Below are positions 12,547 to 26,100 of a stretch of DNA of 64,000 nt, one piece after another. Origin of the DNA: Scolanthus callimorphus. Its lineage: Eukaryota; Cnidaria; Anthozoa; Actiniaria; Edwardsiidae. Every line of letters starts with the position of its first letter. Positions within the stretch are counted from its first letter, which is position 1. A program made the position numbers and the translations under genes. The notes under the pieces were generated by a model that saw only the letters and a program-made list of their open reading frames with translations, was not told the origin of the DNA and did no database searches. Where the stretch lies: assembly GCA_033964015.1 (NCBI GenBank), contig CM066914.1, forward strand, positions 9,601,831 to 9,665,830, in the 5' to 3' direction.

Positions 12547-12949
12547 AAATAAATAATTGAGGAACATTTCAGTAAAGACGTAGTTGCTTTTGTCTCTATT
12601 ATCTTCGTTCTACAAGGAGTTATTTTGTCTCGATTATACCCGTTCTTAGTGTTGAGGTGTAGGGTATTGTTGTATCATCAAACCAGAGATGAGCTTTAAA
12701 AGCAGCTATACGTACCGACGCGAATATTTGAATGGTAAAAATTAACACAATAGACAAAGAAAAAATGTTATGTCAAGTTGCTTTTGAATATAATCAGATG
12801 ATGATATTAACCTTTACTTACCAGGTTCTTGAAATTCAGGTTCTTATTCGTGGGTTTTTACTGTATGTTGTTTGTATCCAGAAACATGAGACAATTAACT
12901 CAAAATGGGTGTGGAGAGGAGAAGATTTCGAGGAAATGTAAAACATTTT

Positions 12950-14290
12950 TTAATTAAAGGCTTTATTCCGCACAGATATTGATCATAAGAGCGGTAAAAG
13001 TCCATTTATCCGAGCGCATTTATCAAGTCTAGTAGAAGCAAAAGATCATGATAAGCAGGGCCGTAGCAAGGCCCCCAAAAATGGGGGGAGGGGGGGGGGC
13101 ACGACATAAAAAAATCTCAAGGCAGTTTTTAAAGAAAGTTTAAACTCTTTCGCGCGCGTAGCGCGCCGAAAATTTAGAGCCCAGCATGTGAAATTACCGC
13201 ATGTTTGGGAGAACTTTGATATGCAGAGTGCAAAATCTGGAGTTTTAAGACATAGACATAGACATGTTTTATTGGCACTTTGTAAATGGTTAAATTTACA
13301 TCGGTGTAATTCCAATAATGAAATAAAATAATTAGAAAGCAAAAACAAACATTTAGGATATATATCTTATCAGTAGATCATGCTATTCTGTCTTGCAGTA
13401 TAATGCATTAAAAATATACTTTGAAATAATTTTAATTAAGTTTTCAGGTGGATTTATCAGTAAGAGGAAGAGCTCATTGTCTGATATTCTGCTTGTCTTA
13501 ATTTTCCTTGACTGCTCTATCTGTTTGAAAAGTTTATTCCGTTCAATTTTAAAATAACTACAATTTAATAGGAAGTGTTTTTCATTTTCTATTTCTCCAT
13601 TGCAACATAAACGGCAAGTCTTTCCTCTACTTTTTGATATGGCTTCTTGTGTCGCCCGACTTCAATTTCTAGTTTATGGCTACTTATTCGTAATTTTGTT
13701 AATGCAGTTCTGTGTTTAATATTGGGGACTTGATTGTTTAGGAACGGCGCTGATAAGCCATTAGCTCGTAACGACAGGAAAGAGAGCTGAATCTATTTAA
13801 TCTCTCTCAAAAGAGAACGGGCGTTTTCACTGGACAAACTAATAGCCATCACTTGCACCTCCGTCTGGCAACAAGCAACAAAGCGCAGCGACATTTATAG
13901 TTACTAGAATAATTATTCAGAAATAGTTGGCACGCCCTATACCAACATTATAGATGTAATTCATGAAAACTCTAGGCGTAAATCCATTAGAAAACTGCAA
14001 AAACTAAACGCACGTCGCTATTTTAGCCCAAGTGAAAAATGCTAGGCGTAAAATGAACATTTTAGGCGTATTTACGCCTTACGACAGTGACGTCATTTTA
14101 CCAGATAAGGTCACTAAATTGAGTGCAGATACGGAGTCGTATTACGATTGAAAGCCGTATTACACTGCTGTAGCAAAACGGTTTTTACGAACATGGTTTA
14201 CGAACATAAATGTGCTTCTAGTCAAAACGTACGTTTTCTAGTGAATCTTGAACAGATAAAAGTATTTTGTGTGGTTCGTCGTATAACAAA
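12950..14290. other. Intergenic with repeat fragments
   Basis: Contains a GGGGGG-rich element remnant at 13060-13110 and two tracts with GGCGTAAAT-like words around 13975-14070 (TTTACGCC is also present), suggesting a degraded inverted element. No supported gene. Confidence 0.35.
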
Positions 14291-14294
14291 TAAC

Positions 14295-14328
14295 CAGGGG
14301 CAAATTAGATGGATCTAATTTGCCCCTG
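14295..14328. repeat. Perfect hairpin, 16-bp arms
   Basis: CAGGGGCAAATTAGAT, a 2-nt GG spacer, then the exact reverse complement. It is possibly the centre of an older foldback element. No U-rich tail and no adjacent gene 3' end, so I do not call a terminator. Confidence 0.75.
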
Positions 14329-14739
14329 AAAAACTCATTAGATGTTTTTTCATGTACTGTATTGATTGACTGGCGGACATCGTTGCTCGCAATTTTTCTC
14401 ACCCCTGCACGGCAAAATACGTCCGCCAAATCGTAAATATCCGCCCAGTATTCTACTCGAAAACACATCTAACAGGATATATTATCAGGCGCCATTTCGA
14501 GCCCTGTATGTTTAGGAAGAAAGTAAAAGTGACTTCCGTGTGACTGAACAGCAAACGTTGGGCTGGGAAACGTGCGTTTTGTGAACAATTAAGGAGTCGC
14601 GTTTATCGCAATTTGATTGGCTAGAAAAAAACAATAGCCAATAGCCAATCAGAGTGCAAGAAAGGGTATAGCTAGTTTTGCGGAAAAAAACACAGACAAT
14701 AACACTAACCAAGATGAGATGTATTTCGAACACCCTGTT

Positions 14740-15070
14740 TTGTTATTGTCCGTGTGCAAGAAATGGGAAGGAGATTTCTGGACTGGGGCAGATATCAAGA
14801 CAATTTCGCAAAAAACTGTCGTTTTGCCGACGTTGCAAAACTTCCTTCTTAGGAACTGAATTCCACCTTACCTTATTTGGATGGTCTGTAAGTATTTTTC
14901 CTCATATCTTAGCGAAAAAAGCAGGAAAATTTACGGCAAAACTTACAGATGCCCGAGAAACATCATTCTCTTGGCCGCCATGTTGTTTCAACCTCGTTCC
15001 CAGGGTCTCCTCGGTCAGTTTTCAAAATGGCGGGGAATGGCGGGTCGCCTTTTGTTCCCCGCCGAGGGGC
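14740..15070. mobile_element. Second copy of the 10.2-kb repeat with CAACCTCGTTCCC end
   Basis: Matches 10250-10430 in block order and carries CAACCTCGTTCCCAGGGTCT at 14991, followed by CGGTCAGTTTTCAAAATGGC, the same internal sequence found in the 39.2-kb foldback. The open frames across it are repeat-derived. Confidence 0.6.
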
Positions 15071-15788
15071 CTAATGTAACACAGGAAATTTGATGCCGAA
15101 GTCCCTACGCCAGAGAAAGAACAAACTGCACACAAAAAGTGGACTGTGAAACTGAATTTATTTACAAAATAAGGAAATGGATGAAGTGAATAGAAAAATA
15201 TGCATCTCCCGATGAGATTACAGGCAGTAAACAAGATACTTGAAACTACATTTCCAGACTAGACCGACAAATCCTTCACTAGCCTAATTCGCTCTTACTA
15301 GCACAAAACAAATCAAAACAATCTAATTTCTTGTCTTAACCTTTCAAAAATACCACCGCAGGACACTAACCAAAGCCTGGCATAGCTGGTCAGCTAGGCC
15401 CCAAGGGGGCTAGCACCCCAAAAATCTTGTAAACTTTGCTTGTTGTTCTATAGAGCGAGAGAAAAGAGAGCGAACCAATGTGCCCGCTGACATTATATAT
15501 TGTGACTGCAAGTCACGTGCTAGAACTCAGCCAATCAGCTGACCGTATCGCCTGTGTGCGCGTAAGTACAAAAAACCTCAAAAAACTACTACAGGGAAAT
15601 AAATAAAAGACAAGTCCGGTATTACTATTGAGATAAAATCTCAACTGTCACACTAAGACGAGATCTAAACACCACAGGCAGCCCGCGCACAGCACTTTCT
15701 TGTACCAACTGTTTCTTGTATATACCAGGGGCGGATTTTTTTTTTGAGGGGGGAAGGGAGGGGGAAGGGATGGGGGGAGAGGGGAGAT

Positions 15789-16707
15789 TTTCCCATACAT
15801 TTACTGTATTTGCTGGAGGAAATTTAAAAATTTTCGTTCCATGTCTTCACTATCCGGCATTTCTGATGATTTCTGCTTTGTGAAATGGAAGTATCACCCA
15901 AAATATTTTAGACGACTGGCCGTGGGAAATGCAAGAAATAAAACTCAGAACCTAGGAGATTGACATCAGCAATAACTTTAGTCGTTAATTTACGGCAAAA
16001 TACGACACCAAACTAAATACAGAAGCAATATTTCGGCAAAATAGGACACCATCTAATAGTACAGAAGCAACATTTCACCATGAATTTACCGCCTAATTAC
16101 GAATAGGGAACCTCTGTTGATGAAAAGTTTCCCATACATTTACTGTATTTGCTGGAGGAAATTTAAAAATTTTCGTTCCATGTCTTCACTATCCGGCATT
16201 TCTGATGACTTCTGCTTTGTGAAATGGAAGTATCACCCAAAATATTTTAGACGACTGGCCGTGGGAAACATATCAAGATAGTTCCCTTGAAAAAGTGTCG
16301 ACATTCTTCAACTTCCTCATAAGGAAATATCTGCATACCATATTTTCTTTTCACTAGTTTTTATTGACCTAGAAAGGTTAAAGCTCAAACAGAACTCAGA
16401 TACACTTGAGAAAAGATGTTATGTGCGTTTCACGGTCAAGAACCTGGAAACAAGGTACACAGGAAGCCCGCTCGATCTCTAAAAAGACGACACTGTTATC
16501 TTGATATGTGCAAGAAATAAAACTCAGAACCTAGGAGATTGACATCAGCAATAACTTTAGTCGTTAATTTACGGCAAAATACGACACCAAACTAAATACA
16601 GAAGCAATATTTCGGCAAAATAGGACACCATCTAATAGTACAGAAGCAACATTTCACCATGAATTTACCGCCTAATTACGAATAGGGAACCTCTGTTGAT
16701 GAAAAGT
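15789..16707. repeat. Tandem duplication of 339 bp, second copy split by an insertion
   Basis: Copy 1 is 15789-16127. Copy 2 is 16128-16707 and is identical in order and nearly identical in sequence, except for a 240-bp insertion at 16269-16508. I noticed one substitution (CTGATGATTTC versus CTGATGACTTC). The near identity implies a young duplication. Non-coding. Confidence 0.9.
16269..16508. mobile_element. 240-bp inverted-end element, insertion site resolved
   Basis: Starts CATATCAAGATA and ends TATCTTGATATG, a 12-bp perfect terminal inverted repeat. The other copy of the duplicated host sequence reads straight across (GGGAAA joined to TGCAAG), so the boundaries are exact. No target duplication is evident. 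No coding capacity. Confidence 0.85.
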
Positions 16708-17130
16708 TATACCAATGACTGCAACTCTGGAATCCCAATCCGGAATGAAACTTTCAATTGGGATATCTGAGGGTCCAGTTGCTCGAAAATGGTTTAGCAC
16801 TAATCCAGGATTAATTACCATGGTGACTCGATGGTTTTGTTCAGAACTAAACCTGGTTTAAATATAATCCACCTTTGAACAACCCGCACTCGGGCAGATT
16901 CCATAGTTACTGTAGTTTGCGTAGCAAAACCGGTTGAGATTTCCGGTGGTGCGTGGTTACCAAGCTATCTGTCATGGCGGTGTTGGTCAGGGCATCAGCT
17001 CACAGTATCAAATATTAAAACGGAAAACAAGCGAAAAACTTCCACAAACTACACCTTTTTACTTAATTTTACATATAGAGAGGTAGTCATACGCATTTTG
17101 GGCCAAGTTATTCGGGAATTCAACTTCATA

Positions 17131-20100
17131 ATGGTAAGTATTCTTCTTTCGAAGATCTAGCGACCGGTTTGTTTGTCTCAGTTTCCTGAAGAAGGCGATG
17201 AACATTTTATAGATGTAGTTTTATAATGTGTAATATATTGGGAATCTTGCTCAACCCTCAGCCTAAACTCTCGATCCGAGCTGGATAAATGCAGTTTCTC
17301 ACTTGTACCGTTTCGGATATACCGGTATTATTACCCTTGAAAATAGACATTTTTTGAGGATTCTTGCTTCACATAAGCAAAACTGTTATATTTAGGTCTA
17401 GCATAGTTGAAATGCGTCGCTATTTAGCTAAATTTGCTGCAGAATACATAAATTTGCTGCAGAATACACTGAAACTGAAACTGTAAAGCTTAAATGATAT
17501 TTCAGTCAGATGGAAGTAATAGCAGAGACTGGAACGATGCTTGTGAAAAACATTTCGTAGCTGGCTTATGTTAAAACAACCTCAGTGAAAACAGAATTCA
17601 TCTACTGCCTGCACTGGACAGTAGGGTATACTTTGATAAAGAGCAATAAATAAATTTGATGACTAACACACTACTCTGTTGTAAACACTATACCTAGCGA
17701 CCACCTTAGCAACATTATACTGAAATTTATTATTATGACTGTGACATCATTTTACTATATATGGTCAAAATTAAGTGCAGGTACTATGCCAAATGAAAAC
17801 CACTAGAATGGTAAAGCGACGCTTCGATATCCAGTCCCCAGCTAACGATTTTCTGTACCAGGTGATCCTTGTTTTGATGCAGCACATGATCATTGTTTGG
17901 TAACGAACTTGAGATTGCTCCCCTACATTTTGATGCTTTATCAAGCAACTTCAACCTCAAACAGGCCAAAAAAACAAGAATAGTTTCTCTTTTCTTCTGG
18001 CTAGGCCTCCCAAGCACGGAATATCAATAATCACAAAATGCAGAGACAGGAAAATGTAATTTACCAGCTGAATTCCTTCGATCACCCAGGAGTAACTCTT
18101 TGGGTTCGATGCTCAAAAAGATAATCAAGTGGTACATCAAAACAATGATCGTGTGATACATAAAACCACCTGGGACCAGATCTTGAACGGGCCGTTTACC
18201 ACTCTACTGATTTCCATAGTAACTTACATGCAAATAAGGCTTGTTCTAGTTTTTTTTTTCCTCGTTTTAGCTTGATACAATAATTGTCACTTACTGCGTG
18301 CCTCAATTAGCTCTAGCTACCTGTGGGCAGAAGTGTAAAAACCTTGTTGTGTTGTAATAATAATAAAATGATTGATTGATGTATTTCAGTCTCAGTCATT
18401 AAATTTATACACAAATGTCAGAACATCTCTGTTTCCATCTCTGCTTACTTCTCTAATGTAAAGTAGGCTTTTACAGTTTTTTGATACAGTTTGACAGCCT
18501 ATAAAATGTTTCTCCAGGATATAGGAGTCAATGCCCACCACCAGCAGAATGTTGTTAGCTACCTTAGATTTGCAAGATTCAATCGTGGCCAAAGATTAAG
18601 GAGCGTGGATGCTTGCTTTGAAGATCTCAAGGATAGCAGGTAAAATGAACAGCAAAGCCACCATCATGCAGAAGGGTAATTTTTGTAAGGATTTGTTGGC
18701 TATCATCTTGTTCTCCTTTCTACAAACCTGTGTTTTTTTGGTTTTGGTTGATATTTCTCAACTACCTTCTGCCAGGCAACTGTATGAGAAACAGGGCAAG
18801 GCTTAGATGTCTTGACTGGCAGAACAGAAAAGTCCTAAATCTGAAGTGCTGCTTTGGACATTTTAGCTGTATACCAGTAAAAAATAATAATAGTAAATTT
18901 GTTGCCACTTCTTGTAACTTATGATTAGAATTCAAGTCCAAGACTTAAACAATTATAAGCAGTTCAACATACATTTTACTTGCGATTATCAGAGATTCAA
19001 GATCTGTTAGAATATTATGAGATCTTGACATTTTCAGGGATCATTGGGCACCCCCTAACACTAATTTAATATGTGCTTATTTGTAGGCTTGTTGAAGACA
19101 CATACACAATAGATGAGATAACTGAGATGCTAGACAGCCTATGTGGAGTTGTGCGAGGGGAAGTGGAGACTGAACTTATTAATACATCACACACTAATGT
19201 CCTACTCTTAAGACAACTGTTTAGCCAGGCAGAAAAATGGCATCTCAAATTACAGGCGGATATATCAGAGCTGGAAAATAGGTCAGTATGAAGAGAGATA
19301 TCAAGACTAACATCATGCCTACAACTCTAATTGTAGCATCAAAGTCAATCCCACAACACACCTACAACAATCCAGTGCAACTCCAAAAATGTCATAGGAT
19401 TTTGAAAGAAGGTCACATAATCTCAGGCGATTTTGGTGCATTGTATGCATTGGCCATGCATGTGTAAGCCAGAGCCAAGTTATGTTGTAGACATGAGACA
19501 AGCACATCACATCCGACAGCCTTTGGGTTTTTTCCAGTTCTAGTGGAAAGTCGCAAATGACAGCCCTGGATTTCCAGTTCCAGAGAGAATCTAAACTTTA
19601 TGGGATTTCCAGTTCCAGATACATATGCTGCCTGTTATTGGGATTGGGATTTTTTTTCTCTTGTTCTCTTCGATAATCGAACCCATGACTTTGTTTCTAA
19701 CCACTGAACATCAGGACACCCATAGTGAACTGAGGTCAACCTTGCGTATCTGTGACATACATACTACCCATGAGTTATAGGTCATGTGTCTCGTAAAATA
19801 AAATTCTCTTGGATACATTACTTCCATGTACCGGTACCAGTATGTTATATTTAACCAATGAAACAATGTTTAGCATTGTCTGAACTCTTATTTACCACTG
19901 CCCACGTCATCAATCTGATTAAAATGTTGTGGACTCACAACATGAAGTGGTTTTCATTAGTTTTGGCATTTGGCACATGCTGATGCAAACAGCATTGTCA
20001 CCACAGGAAATTACCCAATCAAAATGTGAGATTACTTGTTGTAACAGTTGTGGTAGGAATGTGATTAGATTGATTTCTGTTGTTTATATTTTGCAGGGAA

Positions 20101-23100
20101 TTAATAGAAGAAATCGCCAAATTTGAAGAGAGGGAGTTCTCAGCTGCATCTCACACATCACAGGTAGAATGCGCAATTTAGAACAAGAGAGCTGTCCAAT
20201 TTTTGTTCTAAATTTTTAGTGCTCTAAATGGCAGCTGAATAAAAATGAAAGGTTTATTATTGCACCAGGTGTTGGGGTCTTTACAACTTCATTATCAAGT
20301 GACTTTGGAGCAAAGGACATCTGGGCCCACCAATTTGGTATCACTTGGTCTATATCAAGGGTTTAGTCTGATATTAGTCCCCTTACCTCATGCTCAGTTA
20401 ATTAGTAGTATGTAAAGGAACAATACTTAGTGTGGATGACTGGAAACAGTAATTAAACTGACAGCAGGCCACATGGAAACAGAGAAAAGTTGATATGGTT
20501 GGCCGATCGTGAAATTGAAGTCAGGACCGTATACACAGTCTGCCATGCACAAACACAATGCATCACCTAGCCGTGCCTATATCACAGTGTGCCATGCGCA
20601 AACACAATGCGCTGCCTAGCCATACCTATATCACAGTGTGCCATGCACAAACACAATGCGCCGCCTAGCCATACCTATATCACAGTGTGCCATGCACAAA
20701 CACAATGCGCCGCCAAGCCATACCTATATCACAGTGTGCCATGCACAAACACAATGCGCCACCTAGCCGTACCTATATCACAGTGTGCCATGCACAAACA
20801 CAATGCGCTGCCAAGCCGTACCTATATCACAGTGTGCCATGCACAAACACAATGCATCACCTAACCATACCTATATCACAGTGTGCCATGCACAAACACA
20901 ATGCGCCGCCATACCTATATCACAGTGTGCCATGCACAAAGACAATGCGCTGCCAAGCCGTACCTATATCACAGTGTGCCATGCACAAACACAATGCATC
21001 ACCTAACCATACCTATATCACAGTGTGCCATGCACAAACACAATGTGCCGCCTAGCCATACCTATATCACAGTGTGCCATGCACAAACACAATGCACCGC
21101 CAAGCCATACCTATATCACAGTGTGCCATGCACAAACACAATGCGCCACCTAGCCGTACCTATATCACAGTGTGCCATGCACAAACACAATGCGCTGCCA
21201 AGCCGTACCTATATCACAGTGTGCCATGCACAAACACAATGCATCACCTAACCATACCTATATCACAGTGTGCCATGCACAAACACAATGCGCCGCCATA
21301 CCTATATCACAGTGTGCCATGCACAAAGACAATGCGCTGCCAAGCCATACCTATATCACAGTGTGCCATGCACAAAGACAATGCGCTGCCAAGCCATACC
21401 TATATCACAGTGTGCCATGCACAAAGACAATGCGCTGCCAAGCCATACCTATATCACAGTGTGCCATGCACAAAGACAATGCGCTGCCAAGCCGTACCTA
21501 TATCACAGTGTGCCATGCACAAACACAATGCGCCACCTAGCCATACCTATATCACAGTGTGCCATGCACAAAGACAATGCATCACCTAACCATACCTATA
21601 TCACAGTGTGCCATGCACAAACACAATGCGCCGCCTAGCCATACCTATATCACAGTGTGCCATGCACAAACACAATGCGCCACCTAGCCGTACCTATATC
21701 ACAGTGTGCCATGCACAAACACAATGCGCCGCCAAGCCGTACCTATATCACAGTGTGCCATGCACAAACACAATGCGCCACCTAGCCGTACCTATATCAC
21801 AGTGTGCCATGCACAAACACAATGCGCTGCCAAGCCGTACCTATATCACAGTGTGCCATGCACAAACACAATGCGCTGCCAAGCCATACCTATATCACAG
21901 TGTGCCATGCACAAACACAATGCACCGCCATACCTATATCACAGTGTGCCATGCACAAAGACAATGCGCTGCCAAGCCGTACCTATATCACAGTGTGCCA
22001 TGCACAAACACAATGCATCACCTAACCATACCTATATCACAGTGTGCCATGCACAAACACAATGCATCACCTAACCATACCTATATCACAGTGTGCCATG
22101 CACAAACACAATGCGCCGCCATACCTATATCACAGTGTGCCATGCACAAAGACAATGCGCTGCCAAGCCGTACCTATATCACAGTGTGCCATGCACAAAC
22201 ACAATGCATCACCTAACCATACCTATATCACAGTGTGCCATGCACAAACACAATGTGCCGCCTAGCCATATCTATATCACAGTGTGCTATGCACAAACAC
22301 AATGCACCGCCAAGCCATACCTATATCACAGTGTGCCATGCACAAACACAATGCGCTGCCAAGCCGTACCTATATCACAGTGTGCCATGCACAAACACAA
22401 TGCGCCACCTAGCCATACCTATATCACAGTGTGCCATGCACAAACACAATGTGCCGCCATACCTATATCACAGTGTGCCATGCACAAACACAATGCATCA
22501 CCTAACCATACCTATATCACAGTGTGCCATGCACAAACACAATGCATCACCTAACCATACCTATATCACAGTGTGCCATGCACAAAGACAATGCGCTGCC
22601 AAGCCGTACCTATATCACAGTGTGCCATGCACAAACACAATGCATCACCTAACCATACCTATATCACAGTGTGCCATTCACAAACACAATGCGCCGCCAA
22701 GCCGTACCTATATCAAAGTGTGCCATGCACAAAGACAATGCGCTGCCAAGCCGTACCTATATCACAGTGTGCCATGCACAAAGACAATGTGCTGCCAAGC
22801 CATACCTATATCACAGTGTGCCATGCACAAAGACAATGCGCTGCCAAGCCATACCTATATCACAGTGTGCCATGCACAAAGACAATGCACTGCCAAGCCA
22901 TACCTATATCACAGTGTGCCATGCACAAAGACAATGCGCTGCCAAGCCGTACCTATACCACAGTGTGCCATGCACAAACACAATGCGCCACCTAGCCATA
23001 CCTATATCACAGTGTGCCATGCACAAAGACAATGCATCACCTAACCATACCTATATCACAGTGTGCCATGCACAAACACAATGCGCCGCCTAGCCATACC

Positions 23101-26100
23101 TATATCACAGTGTGCCATGCACAAACACAATGCGCCGCCTAGCCATACCTATATCACAGTGTGCCATGCACAAACACAATGCGCCGCCTAGCCATACCTA
23201 TATCACAGTGTGCCATGCACAAACACAATGCATCACCTAACCATACCTATATCACAGTGTGCCATGCACAAACACAATGCATCACCTAACCATACCTATA
23301 TCACAGTGTGCCATGCACAAACACAATGTGCTGCCTAACCGTACCTATATCACAGTGTGCCATGCACAAACAAAATGCGTTGCCCAGCCATACCTATATC
23401 ACAGTGTGCCATGCACAAACACAATGCGCCGCCATACCTATATCACAGTGTGCCATGCACAAACACAATGCGCTGCCAAGCCGTACCTATATCACAGTGT
23501 GCCATGCACAAACACAATGCATCACCTAACCATACCTATATCACAGTGTGCCATGCACAAACACAATGCGCCGCCATACCTATATCACAGTGTGCCATGC
23601 ACAAAGACAATGCGCTGCCAAGCCGTACCTATATCACAGTGTGCCATGCACAAACACAATGCATCACCTAACCATACCTATATCACAGTGTGCCATGCAC
23701 AAACACAATGTGCCGCCTAGCCATACCTATATCACAGTGTGCCATGCACAAACACAATGCACCGCCAAGCCATACCTATATCACAGTGTGCCATGCACAA
23801 ACACAATGCGCCACCTAGCCGTACCTATATCACAGTGTGCCATGCACAAACACAATGCGCTGCCAAGCCGTACCTATATCACAGTGTGCCATGCACAAAC
23901 ACAATGCATCACCTAACCATACCTATATCACAGTGTGCCATGCACAAACACAATGCGCCGCCATACCTATATCACAGTGTGCCATGCACAAAGACAATGC
24001 GCTGCCAAGCCATACCTATATCACAGTGTGCCATGCACAAAGACAATGCGCTGCCAAGCCATACCTATATCACAGTGTGCCATGCACAAAGACAATGCGC
24101 TGCCAAGCCATACCTATATCACAGTGTGCCATGCACAAAGACAATGCGCTGCCAAGCCGTACCTATATCACAGTGTGCCATGCACAAACACAATGCGCCA
24201 CCTAGCCATACCTATATCACAGTGTGCCATGCACAAAGACAATGCATCACCTAACCATACCTATATCACAGTGTGCCATGCACAAACACAATGCGCCGCC
24301 TAGCCATACCTATATCACAGTGTGCCATGCACAAACACAATGCGCCACCTAGCCGTACCTATATCACAGTGTGCCATGCACAAACACAATGCGCCGCCAA
24401 GCCGTACCTATATCACAGTGTGCCATGCACAAACACAATGCGCCACCTAGCCGTACCTATATCACAGTGTGCCATGCACAAACACAATGCGCTGCCAAGC
24501 CGTACCTATATCACAGTGTGCCATGCACAAACACAATGCGCTGCCAAGCCATACCTATATCACAGTGTGCCATGCACAAACACAATGCACCGCCATACCT
24601 ATATCACAGTGTGCCATGCACAAAGACAATGCGCTGCCAAGCCGTACCTATATCACAGTGTGCCATGCACAAACACAATGCATCACCTAACCATACCTAT
24701 ATCACAGTGTGCCATGCACAAACACAATGCATCACCTAACCATACCTATATCACAGTGTGCCATGCACAAACACAATGCGCCGCCATACCTATATCACAG
24801 TGTGCCATGCACAAAGACAATGCGCTGCCAAGCCGTACCTATATCACAGTGTGCCATGCACAAACACAATGCATCACCTAACCATACCTATATCACAGTG
24901 TGCCATGCACAAACACAATGTGCCGCCTAGCCATATCTATATCACAGTGTGCTATGCACAAACACAATGCACCGCCAAGCCATACCTATATCACAGTGTG
25001 CCATGCACAAACACAATGCGCTGCCAAGCCGTACCTATATCACAGTGTGCCATGCACAAACACAATGCGCCACCTAGCCATACCTATATCACAGTGTGCC
25101 ATGCACAAACACAATGTGCCGCCATACCTATATCACAGTGTGCCATGCACAAACACAATGCATCACCTAACCATACCTATATCACAGTGTGCCATGCACA
25201 AACACAATGCATCACCTAACCATACCTATATCACAGTGTGCCATGCACAAAGACAATGCGCTGCCAAGCCGTACCTATATCACAGTGTGCCATGCACAAA
25301 CACAATGCATCACCTAACCATACCTATATCACAGTGTGCCATTCACAAACACAATGCGCCGCCAAGCCGTACCTATATCAAAGTGTGCCATGCACAAAGA
25401 CAATGCGCTGCCAAGCCGTACCTATATCACAGTGTGCCATGCACAAAGACAATGTGCTGCCAAGCCATACCTATATCACAGTGTGCCATGCACAAAGACA
25501 ATGCGCTGCCAAGCCATACCTATATCACAGTGTGCCATGCACAAAGACAATGCACTGCCAAGCCATACCTATATCACAGTGTGCCATGCACAAAGACAAT
25601 GCGCTGCCAAGCCGTACCTATACCACAGTGTGCCATGCACAAACACAATGCGCCACCTAGCCATACCTATATCACAGTGTGCCATGCACAAAGACAATGC
25701 ATCACCTAACCATACCTATATCACAGTGTGCCATGCACAAACACAATGCGCCGCCTAGCCATACCTATATCACAGTGTGCCATGCACAAACACAATGCGC
25801 CGCCTAGCCATACCTATATCACAGTGTGCCATGCACAAACACAATGCGCCGCCTAGCCATACCTATATCACAGTGTGCCATGCACAAACACAATGCATCA
25901 CCTAACCATACCTATATCACAGTGTGCCATGCACAAACACAATGCATCACCTAACCATACCTATATCACAGTGTGCCATGCACAAACACAATGTGCTGCC
26001 TAACCGTACCTATATCACAGTGTGCCATGCACAAACAAAATGCGTTGCCCAGCCATACCTATATCACAGTGTGCCATGCACAAACACAATGCGCCGCCAT

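Noticed and set aside
12826..12880. Minus-strand exon with a GTAAGT donor near 12822
   Set aside because: The sequence matches the end of the ACAGTAAAAACCCGC MITE family seen at 31440-31598.
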